Shown: positions 9,501 through 21,181 of the stretch, piece by piece
How positions within the stretch are numbered: the first letter of the stretch is position 1
Layout: every line of letters begins with the position of its first letter
NCBI RefSeq assembly: GCF_004345365.1
Contig: NZ_SLVF01000002.1
Location: 434,001 to 498,000 of the forward strand
Origin: Kribbella sp. VKM Ac-2568
GTDB taxonomy: Bacteria; Actinomycetota; Actinomycetes; Propionibacteriales; Kribbellaceae
Reading direction: 5' to 3'
DNA length: 64,000 nucleotides
The notes under the pieces: model-generated
Told to the model about the DNA's origin: nothing
The model's input: only the letters and a program-made list of their open reading frames with translations
The model's database searches: none
Made by a program: the position numbers and the translations under genes

Positions 9501-10072
9501 GACACGCACAGTGTCGCACGCGGGAACGCCTGCAACCGCCCCTTGCCGATCGCCTTGCCGCAGCTCTCGCAGACGCCGTAGGTGCCGTCGTCGATCCGGG
9601 ACAGCGCCCGCTCGATCTGGTCCAGCATGTCGCGGGCGTTGTTCGCCAAGGACATCTCGTGGTCCCGCTCGAGGGTGGTCGAGCCGACGTCGGCCTGGTC
9701 GTTGCCGGCCCCGTCGCCACCGTCGCGGAGCAGACCGACGATCTCCTGCTCGGCGTCGCGGATCTCTTCCTTCAGGTGCACCGCGTCCGCCTCGAGCTCA
9801 CCGCGCAGCTCTTCCATCTCGGCCGCGGTCCAGGGAGTCTCGCCCTCCTTGACGGTGAGCGTCTCGGCCTTCTTCACGGGCGACTTGGGCGGCGCCGTGG
9901 CCGGGGTGCGGTTCTCGTTCGTCTTCATAGCCACCCTCTTCGTCGATGTCTGCTTGGCAGGGGTCTTCTTCGCCGCGGTCTTCTTGACCGGAGCTTCAGT
10001 GGAATTCGCGGCGCTCTTCTCGGCCGCGGCTTTTCGTCTGGGGGCGGACTTCTTCGGAGCCGATGTAGCCAT
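9473..10072 (-). CDS. DksA/TraR-type C4 zinc-finger protein with Lys/Ala-rich N-terminal tail
   Basis: 199 residues. Residues 1-75 are a basic, histone-tail-like segment (APKKSAPRRKAAAEK, KKTAAKKTPAKQTSTKR). A helical coiled-coil region follows (about 80-150), then the zinc finger CESCGKAIGKGRLQAFPRA ending in CVSCK, giving four cysteines. DksA-family proteins bind the RNA polymerase secondary channel. The short acidic coiled-coil tip needed for that is not obvious here, so an RNA polymerase role is inference. The basic tail could bind nucleic acid. Confidence 0.85.
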   Translation of the reverse strand: MATSAPKKSAPRRKAAAEKSAANSTEAPVKKTAAKKTPAKQTSTKRVAMKTNENRTPATAPPKSPVKKAETLTVKEGETPWTAAEMEELRGELEADAVHLKEEIRDAEQEIVGLLRDGGDGAGNDQADVGSTTLERDHEMSLANNARDMLDQIERALSRIDDGTYGVCESCGKAIGKGRLQAFPRATLCVSCKEREERR

Positions 10073-10239
10073 GGTCGACTACCCCCTGCCTTCGTCGGAG
10101 ACTGAAGCGGACTGGTCGCAAGACAGTAGGACACGCGAGGGCCGCGTGCCAGCCCGACGCGCAGACCGTGGACATACGGTAGTCGGTCCTTCAAGCCCGC
10201 TCGATGTTCCGCGCGTCACAGCCACATGTCGGACAACGT

Positions 10240-10515
10240 TCAGGCAAGCAATTGCTTCAGTTTCGGCCCGATCTCAGCCTCACTTCCCGCCACTTCGAGC
10301 AGCTTGTCCCGGCTGGTCGCTCCGCGTACCAGCGTCACCGCGGAGCGTCTCACCCCCAGTGCCTCCGCCACCGCCTGCAGAACAGCCTTCGTCGCCTGTC
10401 CCTCCACCGCGCGGGCCGCCACCGCGACCACCAGGGCCGCACCCGAGGGTCCGTCATACCGGCCCCCGACGGCGGTCCGGGACGCGCCCGGTTTCACCCG
10501 CACGAGAATTCTCAT
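10240..10515 (-). CDS. DUF167 (YggU-like) protein
   Basis: 91 residues beginning MRILVRVKPGASRTAVGG, the conserved DUF167 start, followed by VEGQATKAVLQAVAEALGV and a C-terminal helix. The ATG at 10515 is chosen over upstream in-frame codons because homology begins there and GGAGAG lies upstream. The family is widespread and of unknown function. It faces away from ileS and shares a 277-bp upstream region with the ileS leader. Confidence 0.9.
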   Translation of the reverse strand: MRILVRVKPGASRTAVGGRYDGPSGAALVVAVAARAVEGQATKAVLQAVAEALGVRRSAVTLVRGATSRDKLLEVAGSEAEIGPKLKQLLA

Positions 10516-10589
10516 GGACGAATTCTCTCCTGACCACCGATTAACGATTCGTAGTCGCGTGGTGCGGAGTCGTACACTTTCCCAACGCG

Positions 10590-10792
10590 ACCGCAAGGCC
10601 TTGATGGGGCTATCACCCCGGAGCCGCCGGAAGAACAGTCCGCCAGGACCCAGTAGAACCGGCAGCGACGCGCAATGAAGTGGGTGATCGCAACCAGGTC
10701 ACCAAGAAGGGTGGTACCGCGGAGCCCGGCGACAGCGCCGGCGCCTCGTCCCTTCGTCCAGCAGGCAACTGGCTCGACGAAGGACGCAGGAA
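10590..10792 (+). promoter_or_regulatory. T-box riboswitch (ileS leader, ultrashort Stem I, translational type)
   Basis: The T-box sequence AAGGGTGGTACCGCGG lies at 10707-10722. A short hairpin GGGG-CTATCA-CCCC (10606-10619) exposes ATC (10612-10614) as specifier codon for tRNA-Ile. Near the gene, CCTTCGTC (10751-10758) can pair with GACGAAGG (10776-10783), next to the ribosome binding site AGGA and the ATG at 10793. That layout fits the actinobacterial class, where uncharged tRNA-Ile opens the ribosome binding site rather than stopping termination. Confidence 0.9.
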
Positions 10793-13942
<3,150 letters not shown>

Positions 13943-13965
13943 GCCAAACCTGCGCACAGCAGGAG

Positions 13966-14004
13966 GCCTTCAGCGCGGCGGGGAAACCCGTCGCGCTCGA
14001 AGGC
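13966..14004 (+). terminator. ileS terminator hairpin
   Basis: Arms GCCTTC plus AGCGCGGCGGG pair with CCCGTCGCGCT plus GAAGGC around an AAA-containing loop, with one G-T wobble and one bulged C. It starts 24 bp after the ileS stop. There is no clear T tract, as is usual in high-GC actinobacteria. Confidence 0.75.
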
Positions 14005-14186
14005 TGTGCGTGGCGGACTGCCACGCGGAGTGGGTCGGCGATGTGGCGACCCGGCTGCGGATCACCGACGTCGACACCCTCGGCGGACGGAAAGCCCCGC
14101 TCACCTGGCCGTGGTATCCGGCGGCCGATGGGGACCCAACGTCACGAAGGGGCGACAGTCAGTCAGATTTGTCCAGACATGACGAA

Positions 14187-14216
14187 GAGGCGGTGCTGCC
14201 GGATTAGCACCGCCTC
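14187..14216. terminator. Hairpin terminator, mainly for divIVA
   Basis: A perfect 11-bp stem (GAGGCGGTGCT pairing with AGCACCGCCTC) with an 8-base loop, 36 bp past the divIVA stop on the minus strand. It may also stop any read-through from ileS. Confidence 0.85.
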
Positions 14217-14252
14217 TGTCAGAGGCCAGACAAACTGGAGCGCAGGTGGTTC

Positions 14253-15023
14253 TTAAACGCCGTGGCCGTGAGCCTGGGCGCGAGCCTCCGGGCGGAAGCC
14301 GTTGCGCGGGCTCAACGTGTCATCGCCGTTGCCGAGTGCCTTCAGCTGCTCGGTGAAGTACGTCTTCAGCCGGCTGCGGTACTCGCGCTCGTAAGCGTGC
14401 AGGTCGTCGATGGTGCGCTCGAGCTGACCCTTCTGCTTCTCCAGCGTGCCCAGCATCTGCGCGCGACGCTCGGCGATCTCGCCGTCCAGCTTCTCGGCGC
14501 GGGCACGGGCCTCGCCGGTCATCCGGTCGGCCTTGCCGCGAGCCTCGTTCTCCAGGCGCTCGGCCTTGGCGCGGGCCTCACCGATGATCTTGTCGGCGGT
14601 GTCCTTCGCCTCCTGGACCAGGTCGTCGGAGTGCTTCGTGGCCATCTCCAGCAGCCGCACAGCGGAGCTGGAGGCGTCGCCGACGGTTCCTGCTGCCGCA
14701 GCAGCACCCGCGGTCGCAACAGCGGGCGCGACGACTGGCGGTGGCTTCTCCTCCGGCTTCTCCACGACGACTGGGGCCGGCTTGGGCTGTTGCACGACGG
14801 GAGGCAGGGCGGCGGTCTGGTCGACCACCGGGCGGTCCTGCCCACTGCCGGCACGCTGAGCCGCCGCAAGCTTCGCGCGCAGCTCCTCGTTCTCGGCGAG
14901 AAGTCGCTCGAGCTCAGCTTCGACCTCGTCGAGGAAGGAGTCGACCTCAGTGACGTCGTAGCCCTCCCGCAATCGGACGGGCGTGAACTGCTTCGAGCGG
15001 ACGTCATCCGGCGTCAGCGGCAT
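14253..15023 (-). CDS. divIVA: DivIVA/Wag31 polar growth and septum-placement protein
   Basis: 256 residues. The conserved lipid-binding N-terminus MPLTPDDVRSKQFTPVRLRE and the first coiled coil (VDSFLDEVEAELERLLAENE) are followed by a Pro/Val/Ala-rich linker (about 75-120). A long second coiled coil follows, rich in EARAKAERLENEARGKADR-type repeats. Actinobacterial DivIVA assembles at curved membrane, directs tip growth and binds wall-synthesis proteins; it is usually phosphorylated by wall-sensing kinases. GAGGTGAAAG precedes the ATG. It is last in the dcw cluster, 178 bp after yggT, so it may have its own promoter. Confidence 0.96.
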   Translation of the reverse strand: MPLTPDDVRSKQFTPVRLREGYDVTEVDSFLDEVEAELERLLAENEELRAKLAAAQRAGSGQDRPVVDQTAALPPVVQQPKPAPVVVEKPEEKPPPVVAPAVATAGAAAAAGTVGDASSSAVRLLEMATKHSDDLVQEAKDTADKIIGEARAKAERLENEARGKADRMTGEARARAEKLDGEIAERRAQMLGTLEKQKGQLERTIDDLHAYEREYRSRLKTYFTEQLKALGNGDDTLSPRNGFRPEARAQAHGHGV

Positions 15024-15201
15024 CTTTCACCTCGTTTGTCTGTGTCTTGGCGGAGTCCCCGTGGCCTAGACCTCGGCGACTCAGTAGATCACGTTATCGC
15101 TTCGTTGTGTTCTGGCGGAATCCGGGCGGGCGATAACGGTCCCCGTGTCCCCGTTTCTCGGGTCTGCTCCTACCCAGGTGTGCGCGTCCTCACGCTTGTG
15201 A

Positions 15202-15507
15202 TCACAGTGACCTGATCGCAGTCGAGTTGATCGACATCGCCAGCGAGACGAGCACGAACAGCATCAGCATCGACAGGTCGATCCGGATGCCACCCGCGCC
15301 GATCGGCGGCAGGATCCGCCGCAGCGGCCGCAGGAACGGGTCGGTGACCGAGTAGATCAGCTCGAACAGCAGCAGCATCGGGCCCTTCGGGTGCCACTGC
15401 GGCGCGAACATGACGATCAGACTGAGCACGAACCTCGCCACCAACATCAGGAAGAAGGCGAGCAGCACCCAACTGAGAACACTGAGGACGAGCAGGAGAG
15501 CAGTCAT
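15202..15507 (-). CDS. YggT family membrane protein
   Basis: 101 residues with two hydrophobic regions: LLLVLSVLSWVLLAFFLMLV at the N-terminus and LSMLMLFVLVSLAMS at the C-terminus. The family-typical SVTDPFLRPLRRILPPIG sits between them. YggT homologues sit between sepF and divIVA in many Gram-positive dcw clusters and are thought to aid division-site or osmotic functions. Stop and start spacing to sepF is short (39 bp), implying cotranscription. Confidence 0.92.
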   Translation of the reverse strand: MTALLLVLSVLSWVLLAFFLMLVARFVLSLIVMFAPQWHPKGPMLLLFELIYSVTDPFLRPLRRILPPIGAGGIRIDLSMLMLFVLVSLAMSINSTAIRSL

Positions 15508-15546
15508 AGTCAGACAAGAGTGTAGAAGACCGGGGGTAACCGGGCG

Positions 15547-16071
15547 TCAGCTCTGGTTGTAGAACCCGTCCGCCGCGATCTTCTCCTTCTCCTCCGCGGC
15601 CAGCGTCACGTTCGGCGGGCAGACCAGGAACACCTTGGTGGTGATCCGCTCGATCGACCCACGGCAGCAGAAGATCAGGCCGGCCGCGAAGTCCACCAGA
15701 CGCTTGGCGTCCGCGTGGTCCATCTCGGTCAGGTTCATGATGACGGGTGTGCCGTCGCGGAAGTGCTCACCGATCACGCGCGCCTCGTTGTAGCTGCGCG
15801 GGTGCACGGTGGTGATGCGGGCCAACTCGGTAACCTCCGGGGAAGCTGTGACGCCACGTCGATCCGGGAACTTGCTGACCGTGCCGACCTGCTCCTCGGA
15901 GCTGCTGCTCCGGGCGGGCACCGGCTCGGTCTCGTGGGACTCCCCGTCGACGGCTTCGTCCACGTAGTCGTCGTAGCCGTCGTCGTACTCGTCGTCGTAG
16001 CGCGCGTTGTAGCGCTCGCCGTCCTCGACCAAGCCGAGGTACACACCCATCTTGCGCAACGCGCCGCTCAT
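15547..16071 (-). CDS. sepF: Cell division protein SepF (FtsZ membrane anchor)
   Basis: 174 residues from ATG 16071 (GGAGGG upstream); the upstream in-frame start at 16110 adds 13 non-conserved residues. It starts with an amphipathic membrane-targeting helix ([14 protein letters not shown]). A strongly acidic linker follows ([16 protein letters not shown]), then the globular SepF domain with [20 protein letters not shown] and the FtsZ-binding/dimer region [16 protein letters not shown]. SepF tethers FtsZ to the membrane and bundles it; actinobacteria lack FtsA and ZipA, so it is likely the main anchor. Confidence 0.95.
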   Translation of the reverse strand: MSGALRKMGVYLGLVEDGERYNARYDDEYDDGYDDYVDEAVDGESHETEPVPARSSSSEEQVGTVSKFPDRRGVTASPEVTELARITTVHPRSYNEARVIGEHFRDGTPVIMNLTEMDHADAKRLVDFAAGLIFCCRGSIERITTKVFLVCPPNVTLAAEEKEKIAADGFYNQS

Positions 16072-16144
16072 GGCCCTCCAGCCCCTCGGTCCAGTCCTGT
16101 TCAACGACAACGCGAGCGGGTCGAAAACCTGCTCGATGTCGACA

Positions 16145-16885
16145 CTAGCCCAGAGGAGGACGCGTACCGAGTAATGCGCGCCCGAGCCGAACGTGTGTCG
16201 CTCCGTGCCTGATCGCGGCTTCGAGATCGCCGCTCATGCCCGCCGAGATGCAGTCCGCGCCGGCGTGTTCGGAGCGTAGCCGCGATGCTACGGATTCCAG
16301 TCCGGCGAACGCCTCGTCCGGGTCCGACCCGAGCGGCGCCACCGCCATCACGCCGCCCAGTTCCAGCCCGTCCGCCCCCGCGACCTCCGCCGCCAACGCC
16401 GGTACGTCGTCCGGCACCACGCCGCCCCGGCTCATCCCGGTCGCAGCGTCCGCGGATCCGTACGCCGCGAGGCTCACCTGCAGCAGGCAGCGCAGCGTCT
16501 TCCCCTCCTCCACAGCCGCCCGGGACAACGCCTTCACCAGCGACGACCGGTCGACCGAGTGCACGACGGCCGCGCACCGAACCACCGAGCGGGCCTTGTT
16601 CGACTGCAACTGCCCGACGAAGTGCCAGGTGACGTCCTGGCAGTCCGGAGCCTTGACCTTCAGCTCCTGCTCGCGGTTCTCCCCCAGGTCATGCACTCCC
16701 AGCGCCGCCAGAGCCCGTACGTCGCTGATCGGGAACGTTTTGGTGATCGCGACCAGGGTCACCGCGTCCTCGGCCCTCCCAGCGGCCACACAGGCCGTCT
16801 GGATCCGCTTCCGCACGGCCCGAAGGTTGTCCCGCAGCTGGTTCTCCCGGTCCACGGCGTCCGCGGGGGTCACGGCGTCGGTCAC
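16145..16885 (-). CDS. YggS/PLPBP-family pyridoxal phosphate homeostasis protein
   Basis: 246 residues from the GTG at 16885, which overlaps the pgeF stop (GTGA). LVAITKTFP carries the PLP-binding lysine. [27 protein letters not shown] and [24 protein letters not shown] are family signatures of the one-domain alanine racemase fold. It has no known enzymatic activity but controls free PLP and amino-acid levels. Its place between pgeF and sepF is conserved in Gram-positive bacteria. Confidence 0.94.
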   Translation of the reverse strand: MTDAVTPADAVDRENQLRDNLRAVRKRIQTACVAAGRAEDAVTLVAITKTFPISDVRALAALGVHDLGENREQELKVKAPDCQDVTWHFVGQLQSNKARSVVRCAAVVHSVDRSSLVKALSRAAVEEGKTLRCLLQVSLAAYGSADAATGMSRGGVVPDDVPALAAEVAGADGLELGGVMAVAPLGSDPDEAFAGLESVASRLRSEHAGADCISAGMSGDLEAAIRHGATHVRLGRALLGTRPPLG

Positions 16886-17613
16886 GGAGCCAGCCTGACG
16901 AGGCCGGCCAGCCGGCCGCTGACGGGACCCTCGCGCCGGTAGGAGTACAGGTCGTCCGACTCGATGGTGCATTTCGTCGCGTCGATGACGGCACACCCCA
17001 GCTCGTTCAGCTGCGCCACAACCCCTGCGGCCACGTCGATGGACGGTGTCCCCCAGCTCGTCTCGGCGTACGACGCGGGCACGCGCTCGGCGACCTCGGC
17101 GCGCATCTCCTCGGGGACCTCGTAACAGCGGCCGCAGGCGTACGGCCCGAGCACGGCGGTGACCTGCTCGGCCCCGAGCGCCCGCATCGCTTCCACCGTC
17201 GCCGGGACGACACCGAAGTACAGGCCGCGGCGGCCGGAGTGGGCGGCGCCGATGACTCCGTTGACGCGGTCGGCGAGCAGTACCGGCAGGCAGTCGGCCG
17301 CGCGGACGCAGAGAACCACATCGGTCCGGGTGGTCACCAGCGCGTCGGCGATCGGGTTCGGCTGGACCGGGAGCTCGTCGCCGGGCCGGACGACGTGGAC
17401 ATCGCGTCCATGCACCTGACTGACCCGGATCACCGCCGTCGGGTCGACCTCGAAGGCGCCGGCCAACCGGCGGAAGTTCTCCGCGATCGCGTCCGCCTCG
17501 TCCCCCGCGGCACTGCCCAGATTCAGCTCGCCGTACGGCGATTTGCTGGCTCCCCCGTAGCGATCGGTGAAGGCGAAGCGGACACCATCGAGAACCTCGT
17601 CGTAGCCGAACAC
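16882..17613 (-). CDS. pgeF: Peptidoglycan editing factor (laccase-domain, PgeF/YfiH)
   Basis: 243 residues. The three zinc ligands of the family are present: His in RVSQVHGRDV, Cys in VRAADCLPVLL and His in IGAAHSGRRG. The protein ends with the usual ATKCTIESDDLYSYRREG segment. PgeF is reported to remove wrongly incorporated L-Ser from peptidoglycan precursors, and relatives have purine nucleoside activity. It is coupled to the YggS-type gene downstream and ends the stretch that begins with the S41 peptidase. Confidence 0.94.
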   Translation of the reverse strand: MFGYDEVLDGVRFAFTDRYGGASKSPYGELNLGSAAGDEADAIAENFRRLAGAFEVDPTAVIRVSQVHGRDVHVVRPGDELPVQPNPIADALVTTRTDVVLCVRAADCLPVLLADRVNGVIGAAHSGRRGLYFGVVPATVEAMRALGAEQVTAVLGPYACGRCYEVPEEMRAEVAERVPASYAETSWGTPSIDVAAGVVAQLNELGCAVIDATKCTIESDDLYSYRREGPVSGRLAGLVRLAP

Positions 17614-17622
17614 ACCCGAAGG

Positions 17623-18603
17623 TTATCCAGCGACGGCAACCAGTCCTGCGGCCGCCCGCGCTTCGTCGGTGACCTCGCGGCGGCCGGGGGCTGCCGGTAG
17701 TGCGATCACGTGCTCGAGCGCCCGTCGATACGCCTCTGCGAAGGCGGACTCAGCGTCCACCTCGACCTCGGGAGAGATGCCGACTCCTTCCCAGTTCGTT
17801 CCGGAGATCGGATTGAGCGCGCGCTGGATCGGCACAGACGCCTCCAGGTGCGGGTGGACGGTGAAACCCTCGCGCGGGTGAGCGCCGCCCCGGGTGCGCT
17901 CGCCGACCACCACCGCACGACCCAACTGCTGAAGGTTGTAGGTCAACTCCTCGGCGCCGGAGAACGTGGTCGAGCTGGTAAGCACCCAGATCGGCTTGGT
18001 GCCGCCGAAGCGGGGCCCACTCACCGGAACCGTCCAGTGCTGCCGGACCGCTCCGGTGGACGGCGTGACCAGGTCGTTCAAGTGCACCGGTTCGCCGTCC
18101 AAGAGATAGCTGCACACCAGCGCGACCATCTCCGGCGATCCACCGCGGCATCCGCGCAGATCCAGCAGCAGCGCGTCGGTGCCCCACAGCAGCGTCATGG
18201 CTCCGGCCAGCGCGGCACCGGCGTACTTCGGGTCGTACAGCGTCGGCTTGATCGCCAGCACGCCGATATTTCCGGCCAGACGTTCGGCCCGGGCCATCCC
18301 GGCGGCGGTCAACTCGACATGGCGGACCCAGGCGGCTTCCTCGGCGACCGGGTCCTCGTCCTCTTCGAACAGTTCGTCGATGTGGTGGATCAGGCGCAGA
18401 TGCTTGTCCCCGTTACCCACCTGGAGATCGGCCGTCACCTGCTCGGCGAGCCGTACCGGCTCGGTGACCTCGTCGTACCGGCCGGCCACCTGGGCGGCGA
18501 TCAACCTGTCGGCCACCGCCTGGCCGACGTCGGGAAACACATAGTGCTCGCGGATCAAGGCCGCGACCTGATCGATGACTGCCTTGATCTCGTCTGTGCG
18601 CAT
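17623..18603 (-). CDS. S41-family (tail-specific/IRBP-like) serine peptidase, no signal peptide
   Basis: 326 residues. Residues 1-110 form an all-helical N-terminal domain (DEIKAVIDQVAALIREHYVF) of the S41_N type. The C-terminal S41 fold contains ALLLDLRGCRGGSPEMV and the nucleophile region LTSSTTFSGAEELTYNL, then VVVGERTRGGAHP. No signal peptide, membrane helix or PDZ domain is seen, so it is predicted cytoplasmic. It lies between ftsZ and pgeF, 85 bp after ftsZ and behind a hairpin, where most actinobacteria go straight from ftsZ to pgeF. Confidence 0.85.
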   Translation of the reverse strand: MRTDEIKAVIDQVAALIREHYVFPDVGQAVADRLIAAQVAGRYDEVTEPVRLAEQVTADLQVGNGDKHLRLIHHIDELFEEDEDPVAEEAAWVRHVELTAAGMARAERLAGNIGVLAIKPTLYDPKYAGAALAGAMTLLWGTDALLLDLRGCRGGSPEMVALVCSYLLDGEPVHLNDLVTPSTGAVRQHWTVPVSGPRFGGTKPIWVLTSSTTFSGAEELTYNLQQLGRAVVVGERTRGGAHPREGFTVHPHLEASVPIQRALNPISGTNWEGVGISPEVEVDAESAFAEAYRRALEHVIALPAAPGRREVTDEARAAAGLVAVAG

Positions 18604-18647
18604 GGCGGTCAGTGAAGCACCGCCAGGACCAGGCGTCTCCCGAATTA

Positions 18648-18667
18648 CCTCCCGGTCACCCGGGAGG
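18648..18667 (-). terminator. Candidate terminator after ftsZ
   Basis: CCTCCCGG and CCGGGAGG form a perfect 8-bp stem with a TCAC loop, 22 bp past the ftsZ stop on the minus strand and followed by TAATTC. It would separate ftsZ from the S41 peptidase, fully or as an attenuator. Confidence 0.55.
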
Positions 18668-18697
18668 CCGGAACTACTTCAGCCGGAACTACTTCAG
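18668..18697 (-). repeat. 15-bp tandem duplication over the ftsZ stop codon
   Basis: Two exact adjacent copies of a 15-bp unit (18668-18682 and 18683-18697). On the coding strand each reads CTGAAGTAGTTCCGG, so the final Leu-Lys-stop of FtsZ is present twice; the first one met by the ribosome ends the protein. Confidence 0.9.
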
Positions 18698-20185
18698 GAA
18701 GTCGGGGATGTCCAGGTCGTCGTCATCGTTGTCGGGCTTGCGCGGCTGACGCTGCGGGGCCGGCTGCGACGACGGCGAGTTCGACGGGCCCGTGGTCGGC
18801 CAGGTGTGCTGCGTCGGTGCCGACGGCGTCGGGGTCGGCGGGTGCGGGACCGGCGGCTGGTTGGACTGCGGCTGCGCGGTCCGGACCGGCTCGCCCGCCT
18901 GCGGACGAGCCGAGTGGGTGGTCCCGCGGTTCTGATCCGTGTTCGGCACCGGAACCGTGTCGTCCGTCACCGGCGTACCGGCCGGCGGCTGGTAAGACTG
19001 TTGCGTGGCCGAGCCGGCGTCGGGCTGCCCACCTTGCGGCTGTGCGCCGGCCTGGCTCGCGGTCGGCGGCGTGCCGTACGGCGGCGGCTGGCTGGGCGCC
19101 TGCTGATCGGGTGGGGTGGTTGCCTCAGCCTCGGCCGGGGTCGAGCGCGGCACCCCCTGGGTAGCCACGTCACCACCGGCGGCGGGCAGGCGACTCTGCG
19201 GACGGGCGCTGTTCATCGCCTGCTCGCGGCGCTTCGGCATCCCGCCGTCGAAGCCGGCCGCGATCACCGTCACCCGCACCTCGTCACCGAGGGCGTCGTC
19301 GATGACCGCGCCGAAGATGATGTTCGCGTCGGTGTGCGCGGACTCCGAGACGAGCTGGGCCGCCTCGTTGATCTCGAACAGGCCGAGGTCGGAGCCGCCC
19401 GCGATCGACAGCAACACGCCGTGCGCGCCCTCGATGCTTGCCTCCAGCAACGGCGAGGAGATGGCCGCCTCGGCAGCCGCGACCGCGCGGTCCTCACCCC
19501 GGGACGAGCCGATACCCATCAGCGCGGAGCCGGCGTTGGACATGACCGCCTTCACGTCGGCGAAGTCCACGTTGATCAGGCCGGGGGTGGTGATCAGGTC
19601 GGTGATGCCGGAAACACCCTGCAGCAGCACCTGGTCGGCCTGCTTGAAGGCGTCCAGAACGGAGACGGCGCGGTCGGAGATCGTCAGCAGGCGGTCGTTC
19701 GGGATGACGATCAGGGTGTCGACCTCTTCACGGAGGGCGGCGATACCGTCCTCCGCCTGGGTCGCCCGGCGCTTGCCCTCGAACGAGAACGGCCGGGTCA
19801 CCACACCGATCGTCAGCGCTCCGAGGGAGCGCGCGATGCGGGACACCACCGGCGCGCCACCGGTGCCGGTGCCGCCGCCCTCGCCCGCGGTGACGAAGAC
19901 CATGTCGGCGCCCTTGAGCGCCTCCTCGATCTCCTCCGCGTGGTCCTCGGCGGCCTTCTGGCCGATGGCGGGGTTCGCACCGGCGCCGAGTCCGCGGGTC
20001 TCCTCGCGGCCGATGTCGAGCTTGACGTCCGCGTCGCTCATCAACAGAGCCTGCGCGTCCGTGTTGATGGCGATGAACTCAACGCCCTTCAGACCGTGCT
20101 CGATCATCCGGTTCACGGCGTTGACGCCGCCTCCGCCGATGCCGACGACCTTGATGAGTGCCAAATAGTTCTGCGGTGCCGCCAC
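18689..20185 (-). CDS. ftsZ: Cell division GTPase FtsZ
   Basis: 498 residues, GTG start. The tubulin signature GGGTGTGG is at 103-110, and the catalytic T7 loop region [17 protein letters not shown] is near 200. The GTPase core ends near residue 320. A disordered Pro/Gln/Thr-rich linker of about 165 residues follows, then the C-terminal tail [12 protein letters not shown] that binds SepF and other partners. Acidic residues before the tail match the mycobacterial type, which contacts basic FtsW tails. It forms the Z-ring. The 237-bp gap to ftsQ holds an AT-rich stretch that may be its own promoter. Confidence 0.98.
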   Translation of the reverse strand: MAAPQNYLALIKVVGIGGGGVNAVNRMIEHGLKGVEFIAINTDAQALLMSDADVKLDIGREETRGLGAGANPAIGQKAAEDHAEEIEEALKGADMVFVTAGEGGGTGTGGAPVVSRIARSLGALTIGVVTRPFSFEGKRRATQAEDGIAALREEVDTLIVIPNDRLLTISDRAVSVLDAFKQADQVLLQGVSGITDLITTPGLINVDFADVKAVMSNAGSALMGIGSSRGEDRAVAAAEAAISSPLLEASIEGAHGVLLSIAGGSDLGLFEINEAAQLVSESAHTDANIIFGAVIDDALGDEVRVTVIAAGFDGGMPKRREQAMNSARPQSRLPAAGGDVATQGVPRSTPAEAEATTPPDQQAPSQPPPYGTPPTASQAGAQPQGGQPDAGSATQQSYQPPAGTPVTDDTVPVPNTDQNRGTTHSARPQAGEPVRTAQPQSNQPPVPHPPTPTPSAPTQHTWPTTGPSNSPSSQPAPQRQPRKPDNDDDDLDIPDFLK

Positions 20186-20422
20186 GTCCGCGCCTCTCGC
20201 CTCGTTCTGTTCCCGTTATGGCCGGTTGGCCGTCCGAGCTGCGCCTGCCTCGGACCCTTCCGTACACCGATCCCCGTTGTCCGGCAGCCGGAAAAGCCTG
20301 AACCTCAAGTGGATGGTTAGAGTTATCTCAACGGTAGATTGATTCGAACGCTACGGGACCCGATCCGGCAATGTCCACGCGCCTCGCCGCCGGTCCCACG
20401 ATGAGTGCCGTTGTGTCGGCAG
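20186..20422 (-). promoter_or_regulatory. ftsZ leader/promoter region
   Basis: 237 bp between ftsQ and ftsZ, the longest gap inside the mur-fts run. An AT-richer patch near 20310-20350 stands out in this GC-rich window and is the best place for ftsZ promoters, as in Streptomyces where ftsZ has several. No clear -35/-10 pair could be fixed. Confidence 0.4.
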
Positions 20423-21163
20423 TCACTTCTTTTCGCCTTTGGTGACAGGAAGATCGGGCGCCGACACGTCGTAGACCTTCGCCTCCCGGCGCATCAGCAC
20501 GCTCAGTACTTCGGCCTTGCGCGCGCTGTCATCGGAGCTGCCCCAGACGACCTTCACCGTGGAGCCGAGGTTGAGGGTGATCGAATCCGGCGAGGCGGCC
20601 GAGATCGACTCCACCTCCGACCGCAGCTTCACCGGCAGCGCGGCCGAGACCGTCACCACCGAGCGGATCGTGACGTCGCGCCGGCTGCCGACCACCAGGG
20701 CCTCGGGCAGTCCCTCCGGCCTGGCCGGCACGGTCTTGAACGCGACCCCGGTGGCGTCGACCAGCTCGAAGTTGCTGCCGTCCGTCACCACCACGACCGG
20801 CACCCTCTCGGTCACCACGATCTTCAGCTGGTTCGGCCAGGCCCGGGTGACCTGCGCGTCCGCCACCGCCTGGATGGTCCGCACCCGCTCGGCGATCGCG
20901 GCCAGGTCGACCTTCACCAGCGGCGTTCCGGTCGGCGCCTCGGCCACCTGGGTGATCGTTGCCACCGGCACCGTATCGGCGCCGGACACCTTCACCCCGG
21001 AGACGGCGAACACGGACGAGAAGTAGAACAACCAGACGGTGATTCCGCCGAGCACCACGACCAGGCCGCCGACCGTCCAGGGCAGCCAGCCGCGCCATCG
21101 CACCAACCGCTGCCGGCGCGCGAACCGCTGCTGTGCCCGGGCCAGGTCAGTGCTCTGGCTCAT
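20423..21163 (-). CDS. ftsQ: Cell division protein FtsQ
   Basis: 246 residues. A basic cytoplasmic N-terminus (RRQRLVRWRGW) leads to one membrane helix (about 29-50, TVGGLVVVLGGITVWLFYF). The POTRA domain starts FAVSGVKVSGADTVPVATI, with AWPNQLKIVVTERVPVVVV in the FtsQ domain. It links FtsL/FtsB-type proteins to the FtsWI synthase in the divisome. It starts 18 bp after murC ends. Confidence 0.94.
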   Translation of the reverse strand: MSQSTDLARAQQRFARRQRLVRWRGWLPWTVGGLVVVLGGITVWLFYFSSVFAVSGVKVSGADTVPVATITQVAEAPTGTPLVKVDLAAIAERVRTIQAVADAQVTRAWPNQLKIVVTERVPVVVVTDGSNFELVDATGVAFKTVPARPEGLPEALVVGSRRDVTIRSVVTVSAALPVKLRSEVESISAASPDSITLNLGSTVKVVWGSSDDSARKAEVLSVLMRREAKVYDVSAPDLPVTKGEKK

Positions 21164-21181
21164 CCCCCGCTCACCACCGGC

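Larger units (their letters stand above)
13943..14252. other. Intergenic region between ileS and divIVA
   Basis: 310 bp between convergent genes. It holds two strong hairpins (13966-14004 and 14187-14216). Between them is a short open stretch (about 14010-14207) whose predicted peptide I do not recognise and which lacks a ribosome binding site. Confidence 0.7.

Noticed and set aside
14010..14207. Short frame between ileS and divIVA
   Set aside because: No ribosome binding site, ends inside a terminator hairpin, and no family recognised.
15197..15206. TGTGATCACA palindrome over the yggT stop codon, like a CRP half-site pair
   Set aside because: Lacks the 6-bp spacer of a CRP site and lies within a gene end; likely chance.
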